From positions 62,001-126,000 of the forward strand of contig HG738146.1 of NCBI GenBank assembly GCA_000499405.2: 64,000 bases of DNA. Direction: 5' to 3'. The DNA comes from Onchocerca volvulus. Taxonomy: Eukaryota > Nematoda > Chromadorea > Rhabditida > Onchocercidae. Shown in pieces: positions 52,275 through 61,320 of this stretch. The position numbers and the translations under genes are program-made. The notes beneath the pieces were generated by a model that saw only the letters and a program-made list of their open reading frames with translations, was not told the DNA's origin and did no database searches. Each line of letters begins with the position of its first letter. Position 1 is the first letter of the stretch.

Positions 52275-53376
52275 TTGAAATTTGAATTATTGGGCATACA
52301 TGAACAACATCACGACTACGATGATGATCGAGCATTAGAATTGTTCAAGAAAACTATAACTAAAGTGGGAAGAAGATATCAAGTTTCTTGGCCATGGAAA
52401 GAACTGAAACTTTGGAAGGAAATAAAACCCAGAATAAACACCAACTGTGGATTATGTTTCGGTCGCCTGAAGACACTGGTGAAACAACTTCGGAATGAAC
52501 CGCAAGTGCTTAACAAGTACCATGAAATAATCTGCGAACAATTACGATCCAACATAATTGAGGAAGTATGCGACGACATAGACAAGGTTGGTATTATTCA
52601 TTATCATCCCCATCATGAGGTCATAAGTGTCAATAAGTCCACAACAAAGCTAAGAATCGTTTACGATGCTTCATTTCATACCAAGGGAATGAAGAGCTTA
52701 AATGATGTCCTGTACCGTGGACCAATTGCACTTCCAGATCTGGTAGGTATATTACTCCGGTTCAGAACAATGAAAAATGTAGTGACAGCCGACATTGAAA
52801 AGGCATTTTTACAATTGGAACTACTTCCCGCGGAACGAAACTGTACGCGATTTCTTTGGTTAAAAAACATTTATGGACGAGTGACCGAGGATAATATAGT
52901 TTCATTCCGTTTTCGAAGAGTTCCGTTTGGAGTTATCTCGTCCCCATTCTTACTATCGGCTACCCTTAACTACCATTTGGAGACATATGGAAGCGAAACT
53001 GCTCCAGAAATTGAAAAGAATCTTGTTATACTATAAGCAGATGGGACTTACGAAGCACTCAAGGGTTACATGGAAATGAAATCCATTTTCGAAAAAAGCT
53101 TCCATGAAAATACAAGAATTCCTCTCAAACGATAGGAAATTCAACGAAATCATCCCCGAGTATGATCGAGTCGAAGTAGGAATATACAAGAAAATTCTCG
53201 GTCTCAATTGGGATCCTAATAAAGACGTCCTTCACATTATTCTGAAACCATGGAAACAACAGGAATTGACAAAAAGGACGATCTTCCATTTTGTAGCTTC
53301 CCAATATGACCCGTTAGGATTTTTGGTTCCCGTGATGACACAATTTAAAATCTTTCTTCAAACTATATGGAAGAAG
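52275..53376 (+). pseudogene. Reverse transcriptase domain, catalytic motif missing
   Basis: RT landmarks: KLRIVYDASF, VTADIEKAFLQLEL (motif A aspartate), FRFRRVPFGVISSPFLLSA (motif B). Motif C should be YVDD or YVDN between NL and VIL. Instead the reading is EKNLVIL followed by a TAA at 53034, and the text resumes as ADGTYEALKGYMEMKSIFE. The thumb and connection continue to about 53376 (VASQYDPLGFLVPVMTQFK). Loss of motif C together with the stop means no polymerase activity. Confidence 0.88.
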
Positions 53377-53690
53377 NTCAACTCCACGCTTCTCACAGTT
53401 TTCTACACACATCACAACTCCAGATTCGCTTCAACTTTCAACTTATTTTTCTTGATCCTACTCAACCACCCACTATTCCTTTCAACAATTTATTTATATT
53501 TCGCTTCAACTTAACCAAGTTCTTCTTCTAACAACCTCAATCGAAATATCAGCTGTATTTTACTACTATTGACATCACCTTCAACGAATTCGACAAAAAC
53601 TCACGACAGCTTCCCAATATGACCCGCTAGGATTTTTGGTTCCCGTGATGACACAATTTAAGATCTTCCTTCAAACTCTATGGAAGAAGA
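53296..53690. repeat. 83-bp duplication flanking 230 bp of foreign sequence and one N
   Basis: CTTCCCAATATGACCCG through CTATGGAAGAAG occurs at 53297-53376 and again at 53609-53689 with four or so differences. Between them are one N (53377) and a C/T-rich 230-bp piece that ends CTCACGACA, the same end as the LTRs. Suggests either joining of two element copies during assembly or a partial LTR insertion. Confidence 0.88.
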
Positions 53691-54310
53691 ATAATTCATG
53701 GGATCAACTCTTAAGCGAGGGGGCCGAGATAACATGGAGAAACCTAATAAATGATTGGCCAGAAAGGGTAAAGGAAATACCGCGCCTCACAATACAAGTC
53801 ACAAAGTCATCGCAAATTCACGTTTTCACTGACGCATCTACCCTTGCATATTCGGCTGCAGTATATGCGAAACAAGGAACTGAGACATTCTTAATCTTCG
53901 CCAAATCTCGAATCGCATCTATAAAAAGTATGACTATACCTCGATTAGAACTGTTAGCAATACTTATAGGCGTAAGGGCGGCTCAGTTCGTTTTAAAGCA
54001 ATTGGATTTAAAGCCTGTCCAAGTCACATTATGGTCAGATTCTAAATGTGCCTTACATTGGATAAGGAATCACTGTCAACTCCAACCAACGTTCATACAA
54101 AATCGAGTCGAGGAGATACGAAATGCGAAATTTTCATTTCGTTATATACCGAGTGACTGTAACCCAGTTGACATAGCTTTACGAGGGGACTCTTTCCCAG
54201 CAAACTTGGAATTTACCAGCAATGGTAGAAAGGACCAAAATGGTTGGCAGGAGACGAACGTGACTGGCCACTATGGGAATTTAATTTCAAAGAAAACGAC
54301 GAGGAAGTAA
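53609..54310 (+). pseudogene. RT connection and RNase H domain
   Basis: RNase H degrades the RNA of RNA-DNA hybrids during reverse transcription. The catalytic set is visible in order: HVFTDAS (D), PRLELLAI (E), LWSDSKCALHWI (D) and NPVDIALRG (D). The last motif normally reads NPAD-A-RG. The segment is open until 54309, but it joins the RT only through the duplicated junction upstream. Confidence 0.85.
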
Positions 54311-56161
54311 ATGTCATTGCGAAGACTCTCAAATCAACTATTGCGAGAGGAAGTCTCAGACTCCTCGATGCAAGCCGTTTTAGTAAATGGACAAAATTAA
54401 TAAGAACTACCATTTGGATTTTGAAATTTATAAACTCAATAACAAAGGAAAGAATCCTATGGTTACAATCTCTTTCAAAGAAAAAGGGTGATTTTACGGC
54501 GGAGGATTATAGAGTAGCGGTGATGCTATTAATCAAAGAAGCGCAAACCGGAGGAATTACCGAAGAAGAAATAAACAAATGAGACTTGTTTTACGACGAA
54601 GAAGATGGGGTATGGAGATTAAGAGGTAGGCTAAGAAATTCGGAATTGGAAAGTTGCAGTCTGCACCCCATCTATCTTCCGGCACACAACCCCGTGACGG
54701 AAATCTTTATAAAACGAAAGCATGAAGAACTATATCATGCGGGAGCTGCGCACACACTTTCGAAGTTAAGAACAGAATTCTGGATACCGAAGGGTAGAAC
54801 AGAAGTTAGACGAATAGTGAATAAATGTATGGCTTGTAGGAGATGGAAAGCAGGACCATTCAAACTTCCAATCATAGCGGATCTTGCCGATACACGGGTA
54901 AAACGTTCTCGAACATTTGAACAGGTTGGATTGGATTATATGGGACCAATCTCCATCAAGACTTATATTGGCGTAAGTAAACGATGGATAGCCCTCTTCA
55001 CATGTTTCACGACCAGAGCAGTACACCTGGAACTAGTTGACAATTTAACAGCTGAATGTTTCTTGAATGTATTCAGAAGATTCGTGGTTCGGCGCGGCTG
55101 TCCAAAATTAATCTTGAGCGACAATGTCACTCAATTTCAAGCGGTCTTTACGACATTAAAGGACCAGGGAAATAGAGTGAGCTGAAAGAGGAATTATTTG
55201 GAAGAACATTATTCCGAGAGCTCCATGGGCAGGAGGAGTATACGAAAGAATCATCGGATTAACCAAGGAAGCATTGAAAAGGGCCATTGGTAGGAAATTA
55301 CTCCTAGAAAGGGATCTATTAACCTTAACAACGGAGATCGAAGGAATACTCAATACCCGACCGCTAACTTACGCAAATTTCGATGATTACGCTCCAATAC
55401 GTCCAATCGATTTCATCTCACCTGGTTCCTCATTAATGCTGCTTTCTCCCAGCAACACGGAAGAACCTGAATTTATTCCTGGTAGACTGAGTACTAAGTA
55501 CCGACTTATAAGATATTGGCGCGACACCCTCAGAACCTTGGACATATTCTGGGAGAAATGGAAAAATGAGTATTTGACCAGTTTAAGGGAACGAACACAG
55601 AGAGAACATAAATCCCCCAGAAGCACAGAAAAAAGAACGCCGCACGAGGAAGAAATTGTGCTGGTCAATGAGCCGGAAACACCTCGTGGTATGTGGAAAC
55701 TGGCAAAAATAAAGAAAATCAACAGAAGTAAAGATGGCGAAGTAAGGAGCGCCCAAATACAAATGCCGAACGGGAAGCTCCTCGACAGACCAATAAACAT
55801 ATTATATCCTCTAGAAATTATCAATGGAGAAGCAAAGGACAAAAAGGAAGAAGCGAATCTTGACAAAGAGGAATCAAGAAGCCAATCACCGACGGTCGAG
55901 AAACCAGTGGAAGAGGATAAACAAGAAGAACCCATAGCTCGTCGCACAAGAGGTGCTACCAAACGTCTAAATCCACCAAACATAATCAACTGTATTTGGA
56001 AAGCAATACTGTTGATAGCAATTGTATTTATACTACCAGTCAATGCAAAAATCGGCGAAGATTGCAAATGGATATCCGATGTTCCTTTCAACGTCCCAAG
56101 AGCATGGAATTGTGACGAAATCATGGAACAGCACTTGATACCCTCAAGAGGTACAGTATAG
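54244..56161 (+). pseudogene. Integrase with BEL/Pao C-terminal domain, in three frames
   Basis: The linker (54244-54582) is followed by a TGA at 54580 and then the integrase N-domain with HEELYH and CMAC (HHCC zinc site) at about 54720-54840. The core shows VGLDYMGP (first D) and LILSDNVTQF (second D). A frameshift or stop near 55182 precedes WAGGVYERIIGLTKEALKR, which carries the third acidic residue. NTRPLTY and RYWRDTLRTLDIFWEKW are typical of the family's C-terminal region (DUF5641-like). The frame runs on to 56161 through a charged linker and a hydrophobic stretch (AILLIAIVFILPVNA) that belongs to the env-like part. Confidence 0.88.
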
Positions 56162-57587
56162 ATACGAACCCACGTGAGAATACCGGCGATAAAATGCAGT
56201 AATATCATTCGAGAGGTGTGTACGAAAGCCTTTCTCAGATTATCACTATCTGTAGTCTCCGATCAAACGACTGCTACCCCGACAACTTCCTATTTCTGTA
56301 AAGAAATAAACGATGAGTACCAATCATGAATTGGAATATTCTTACGGACGGTTCGGATTTCGATGTCAGTCAACAACGAACTTTGAATTTACGAATAGAG
56401 AACTATCCTTTACGACGGAAGAATCTAGTATCGGACCTCGACAGTACTGAACATTGTGCTACCCAAAGTGGAGTATGCACAACAAGCAACAGTATTGTTT
56501 TATGGGCGAAAAGGAAGCAACTTCGAAATGCTTGTATAGAGAAATCGGAACATATGAGGCTCAAATATATGGAGATTATGTGATTATAGACGAACTGCAA
56601 ACTTCATTTGTCTTTGCTGAACAAAATAAAACAACTTCGATTGAAAACTGTGGGTTTACCGAGCCATATTTTATGGATGGAGATATAATCATTGATAAGG
56701 GGATCAAGAATTCCATCAGCAATCGAGATTCAGAGGCTACAAAGCCAGGAGCAAGCAACAACCCAACTCAGGAGGAACTAATAATTACGTCAGAAACAGA
56801 CCCAGAAATGTATAAGGATCCGGAGAATGAAAAATTCCAGCACATCGTCGATAGTTTGCAACAGGACTTCAACAAGCGGATAAGCGGAATATATCAAATA
56901 AGTTGCCAAAACCGGAACAACTTGTTGCTCTTAGTCGAATGGATGTCAATCAGCAGTCCCACTTTAGCTGCAAGCATACTATTGCAAAGAGACGATGTGA
57001 TAGCAAAGAAGGTCGATGGGAAGTTATTAGTTGCTCTGTGCAAAACTAAATTCCTGAACAAGAAACGATCGAATTCAACGGAGACACAATCAGCAGATTG
57101 AACTTGAGAGAATCAATGCGGAACTAGAAATGCTGGCCCAAAAACAAGAAGCAACTAATCCGATCGTCAACCAACAAAGACAAGAAACATTCTGGGAACA
57201 AATATTTCAACAAGGAGAAAAATTAGCTGAACAACTGGAATATGGAATCAGTAAATCGGCAGAACTAGTCTAAGAGGGATGCCAAATCTCGCAGAACATT
57301 GGAAACTAATTACTATTAGCACAAGTGTAGTGCTACCGTTTGTTTTATTCATTGCTGGTAGAATGGAAACTGGACTAATTCAATCTATTTGCTGTCTATG
57401 CTGTAAGTCCTCAAACAAAGGAAACATCAGATCTAATCCAATGGAAATGGCGCAAATATTACCGTTATACAAAGGGAAATCAAAGTCATTGGTACAACGA
57501 TCTGAAATCACTGAACCAATGGTCTATGTCCCATGCTTACTACCTCCTGAAAGGATTAATCTCCTTCAGTCGGGAGTGTCGGAATAA
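55960..57587 (+). pseudogene. Env-like glycoprotein region of the element, broken
   Basis: Starts with a hydrophobic segment that could be a signal peptide or membrane segment (56000-56050), followed by cysteine-containing sequence. Open parts are 56326-56583 and 56454-57101 in different frames, and 57279-57587, which opens with a membrane-spanning stretch (TISTSVVLPFVLFIAG) and a cysteine cluster (CCLCC), like the anchor and cytoplasmic tail of a retroelement envelope. At least three frame breaks or stops (around 56161, 57101 and 57271) inactivate it. Nematode BEL/Pao elements such as Tas are known to carry a third env-like gene; which viral glycoprotein class this belongs to is not clear from the sequence. 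Confidence 0.7.
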
Positions 57588-58232
57588 TCGAGTAAAGATT
57601 AATCCATATGTGGGTGCAATTAAAATAATTTTACTTTTTAATTGCACCTGTCGGAGTTACGGAACAAAAGGTAATCCATATATGGTGTAATTAAACTAAT
57701 TCCATCTTTAATTATTCACCTCATTTCGTAAATAGTAATGTAGTTAAAATTGTTGAGTAATAGGGCAGGCAGTCAATTAAAACGTTGCTCAAATATAATC
57801 ACAAATCTATTGAAAGTTGAATTTAATTGGTTTTGCACAATGGAACAATGACCTCCAACGAGAATGCAATTATCCAGTCTAAAGAGCAAATCATATCACC
57901 GGCAAAAAATGATCAATTATGAACGTCTGCGCCGGCAATTAATGACTCCCAGACAGAGACAAGGCGTGGACAAAAAACGACATATAAGCAACGGCGAAAA
58001 TCAAAATTATCAGTTATAATCAACCAACAACGTCAACTCAACTTCAGCGAACTACCATCTCCCATTTCATTTTCTAATTTTTTATACGTTATCCATATAT
58101 ATTTGTTACTTGTTGTGTGTCGCCTCAGCTAATACTGGACGACACCACACGTGTTATATTTAAAGTAATAAAATATTCCTATTACTTAGTATCGTGAAGC
58201 ACCCTCATTCAAATAGATAAAATTTCACGACA
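57577..58232 (+). repeat. 3' LTR, diverged, with internal 73-bp duplication
   Basis: Begins TGTCGGAATAATCGAG and ends TTTCACGACA. A second TGTCGGA at 57651 starts a diverged copy of the first 73 bp (both continue to AATCCATAT..., then ...TTAATT...CACC). The right part matches the 5' LTR well (TTTTTATACGTTATC, CAGCTAATACTGGACGACACC, ATTCCTATTACTTAGTATCG), the left two thirds poorly. TATAA lies at about 57984. The env-like frame ends inside its first bases. Confidence 0.9.
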
Positions 58233-58279
58233 CAGCTTGCAGTAAAAAAAAATTTATAAGCAATGTCGTAAAGCAACAT

Positions 58280-58560
58280 TCTTGACAGACCTACCAAAGG
58301 TGGAGATGTTCTCATTCCTCGCATTCCAACGACTCCAACGGATATGCCATTTCAGTTCAAGAGGCTGCAATTCCCCAATTCGAATGACGTTTGCATTCAC
58401 TAGCAACAAATTTCAAGGTCAATCTTTGGAATTGTGCGATTTAGATTTAGAGATCGATTGCTTCTAACATGGAAAATTATATGTTGCGCGTTCTAGAATC
58501 GTCAAATCAGATAATCTCCACATCTACACAGAAAAATAAAACATACTGTATATCCTTCAA
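58280..58560 (+). pseudogene. Helitron PIF1-like helicase relic, C-terminal end
   Basis: Conceptual pieces GGDVLIPRIPTTPTDMPFQF, FKRLQFP, then (shifted frame) IRMTFAFTSNKFQGQSLELC, a stop, and HGKLYVARSRIVKSDNLHIY match in order the end of Helitron-encoded PIF1 helicases (usual text: RLQFPIRLAFAMTINKAQGQ, then HGQLYVACSR). The G in the usual K-Q/G-Q-S loop is kept. At least one frameshift and one stop are present. It begins about 50 bp after the retroelement's 3' LTR, so the LTR element may have inserted in or next to the Helitron. Confidence 0.85.
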
Positions 58561-58699
58561 ATAATTACAGATTCAAAGAGTGCGAGATTGTGTTGATCAG
58601 AATCAATCCTTAATGTGTCAAATTAACTTATCATAATGGCACATAGCAGATATTTAAGGATTCGCCCGATGAAATCCTTAAAAGGGAACTAATTTACCG

Positions 58700-58935
58700 A
58701 CGAAATCCCTAAAAATAGGATTATTATCAATCATTATTCCTATTATCTAATATTTATACTAATAATAATTATTATTATTAGTAGTAGTAATTATTAATTT
58801 TTATTGTAATTAACTATTATTATTAATTACTATTGTTTGTTATTATTTATTATCATTTACTGTTATTTATTATTATGTGTTACTGTTTACTATTGTTTGT
58901 CAAAATTTATTATAAAAATTATTAATTATTAATCA
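58700..58935. repeat. ATT/TTA-rich microsatellite
   Basis: Irregular TATTATTA, ATTATTTATT and TACTATTG units over about 230 bp. Confidence 0.8.
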
Positions 58936-59154
58936 TTATTAGAGAAATGGGAGGAAAAACAGGATGAGAGAAAAAAGGAAGACGGGTTATTATCATCATT
59001 ATAAAGATTGGGGAAAGGAGAATGAGAAAAAAAAAGTAGGACTAACTGTTTTTACTGTTAGAAAAATGCGTAGAAGAAGGATAATGAGAGAAAAAAAGGA
59101 AGTCTAAATGTTATTACTATTAGAGGGATGAGGAGAAGTAGGAAAATGAGAGAA

Positions 59155-60185
59155 AAACGGGAAGGCTAGCTGTTGTTACTGTTAGATAAGTGCGCGGAAG
59201 AAGGGGAATAAGGAAGGCGGAGTCAATAAACTCTTCCTCCTCATTTATTTTTAGCTGTCACGTACGTGAACGTGAAAAAAGTGATTAGGTCTCACTCGTC
59301 TATTTGAATGCAAGGTTGTGTCAAAACTTGAAAAAAATCGGTGAAGGACTTGAGGAGTTATCTGCGAAGCAACAGGTAGCATTTACATTTTTATTTATAT
59401 AGATTACTATTACAATTACTAATTGTATCTTTTACTCAAGAAAAGAATGAAAGATAGAAATGGGAGGAAGAAGGAGAATAAGAGAAAAAGGTAGGCGGAG
59501 TCAATAATCTCTACCTTCTCACTTATTTTCAATTTTCACGGACGTGACACGTGGAAGAAATTAAGTATGTTTATATGATCAGATGGGACCATTGGACTAC
59601 AAGATTGTATCAAGATTTGAAAACAATCGGTGGAGAGCTTCCGGTAATCCGTCGTCAATAGCAGGTTGCACTTACATTTTTATTTCTATAGATTATCATT
59701 CTTTGTTCTTTATTATTCATTATTAATTATTAATATCATTACTAATCGTATTTAAAAACACGGTTCATTACTATTTCTTATCTACTATTATTATTATTTA
59801 ATCACTGTTATTACTGATCGTATTTATAATTTTTCATCATTATTTATTATTATTTTCTTACTAGAATTTATCACTATTCCTTATTCTTTATTGTTATTAC
59901 TAATAACCGTATTTTTTATTCTTAGATAAGGAGGAGAAAGAAAGAGATGGGAGGAAGAAGGAGAATGAGAGAAAAAAGGTAGGCAAAGTTTACAAATTCC
60001 ACCCTTTCACTTATTTTCAGCTGTCACGGACATAACACGTGAAAAAAACTATGTTTATATAAAAAAGTATGACAATTGCAATATAAGGCTGTGCCAAAAT
60101 TTTAAAACAATCAATGAAGAACTTCCGGAGATAAATCATTTTGTAACAGGCGAAGAAGTCTGGCAACATTTTTCTTTATAGCGAA
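59155..60185 (+). repeat. Three copies of a roughly 250-bp interspersed repeat
   Basis: Copies at about 59155-59395, 59455-59695 and 59935-60185. Each reads: purine-rich GGAGGAAGAAGGAGAATGAG, GGCGGAGTCAATAA, CTCACTTATTTTCAGCTGTCACGG, ACGTGAAAAAA, AATGCAAGGTTGTGTCAAAA-like, AAAACAATCGGTGAAGAACTT, CCGGAGATAA, AACAGG, ACATTTTTATTTATATAGAT. The AATCGGT...GAGTTAT...ACATTTTTAT...ATATAGAT tail is reminiscent of tails common in animal Helitrons and other transposons, but I cannot assign a family. Confidence 0.75.
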
Positions 60186-60289
60186 TATCAAAACATCAGA
60201 AGAAATGACCGAGATTAAATAGTTTTAAATAGATTAAATAGTGACAATGGAAGCAATTGAACCAGTCTTCTAATATTAGAAGCATATGG

Positions 60290-61320
60290 GAGAATTTAGA
60301 ACACTCGAATGTGCAAACGACTGTTGAGAGAAAATTACCCCAATAGATTTTAGCGATGGTGTATAGCAAAAACAGGAAGACGAGTCAACCGTTAATTTTA
60401 TCTATTTGAGAAAAATAGCAAGAATAGAAGTTGCTCGAAACCCAAAAATTTAATGCTTTCGAATTCTAGAAGAGACTAGTGCACGCAAAAAAAAACCGAA
60501 AATTTCGAGAGACGGAAAGAGAGAATCCTTGGCCTTATCCGTAGCCAACTGACAGGGAAAAAATGATGATGTCCCGAAAGAAATCGAAAAAAGAAGTCTG
60601 AACCGAAATTCAACAAAAAGGAGGCCCTGCTCATTTTGCAACAAGGATCATTGGGATGATGACTGTTAAATCTATCGTACCGCGAAGCAACGGACGGAGC
60701 GTTTGAGAAAAATTGATGCGTGCCTAAATTGTCTACAAAGATACCATAAGCAAAAAAATTGTCAGAAACCAAGGAAAGTATGTTTTCATTGCAAGGGACG
60801 AGACAACTCAACGCCATATGCTGAACAAAGACCTCGAACCGGAAAATCAAAAAGAAGAAAAAATGGATCCAACGATAACAAACAGCACAGTAGCTGTTGC
60901 TGTTGTGTAAAGAAATCAGCGTCATAAATCCGCAAGTTCCGAAAATTCAAAAAAAGCGCTGGCATTATTCGATATAGGTTCGCAATTATCATTCAGTTCA
61001 GCGAACTTGGTGAATCGACTGAAACTTCAAGAAACCAAAGATGAAGAATTGAGTGTTACTTCATTCGGTAATAAGATAATCGAACAAATGCTGTTCAAGA
61101 ACGGCAGAAATCAGTTTAAAAATCAGAATAGAGAATGTCATCACTTGCGAGGTCAACTTTATGGATTACCTCACAAACTATAATTAAAAGAAAGGAATTA
61201 GACGGAATAAAGAGCTATTGGAAGCAACTCGAGATACTCATTGGCGTCGAAGACTTCTTCAAATTCAGCAAATTGGACAAAGCACACGAATTGGAGCTAG
61301 GATTTCTTTTGCTCTAAACA
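60290..61320 (+). pseudogene. Second BEL/Pao gag-protease fragment, heavily decayed
   Basis: CLNCLQRYHKQKNC and CFHCKGRDNSTPYAE correspond to the second and third zinc knuckles of the element upstream, and FDIGSQLSFSSANLVNRLKL with VTSFGNKII to its protease. Earlier pieces (about 60290-60440) match the capsid end. Multiple stops and shifts, no RT or LTR nearby. The knuckle copy has lost its last cysteine. An independent, older insertion or a rearranged piece of a relative. Confidence 0.82.

Larger units (their letters stand above)
49609..58232 (+). mobile_element. BEL/Pao LTR retrotransposon with env-like region, decayed
   Basis: Order LTR, primer-binding site, gag with zinc knuckles, aspartic protease, RT, RNase H, integrase with a C-terminal extension, env-like frames, LTR is that of BEL/Pao elements (Belpaoviridae, as in the nematode elements Tas and Cer7). 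Base composition (much higher G+C than the host) and codon use differ sharply from neighbours, as expected for an inserted element. Every coding part is broken by frameshifts or stops, one base is N at 53377, and the flanking 5-mers (AACTT at left, CAGCT at right) do not match. The element cannot be autonomous as assembled. Confidence 0.95.

Noticed and set aside
55387..56208. 273-codon minus-strand frame
   Set aside because: Antisense shadow of the integrase C-terminal and env leader region, which has clear family similarity on the plus strand.
49604..58237. Target-site duplication for the full element
   Set aside because: AACTT and CAGCT do not match, even allowing a one-base shift, so none is claimed.
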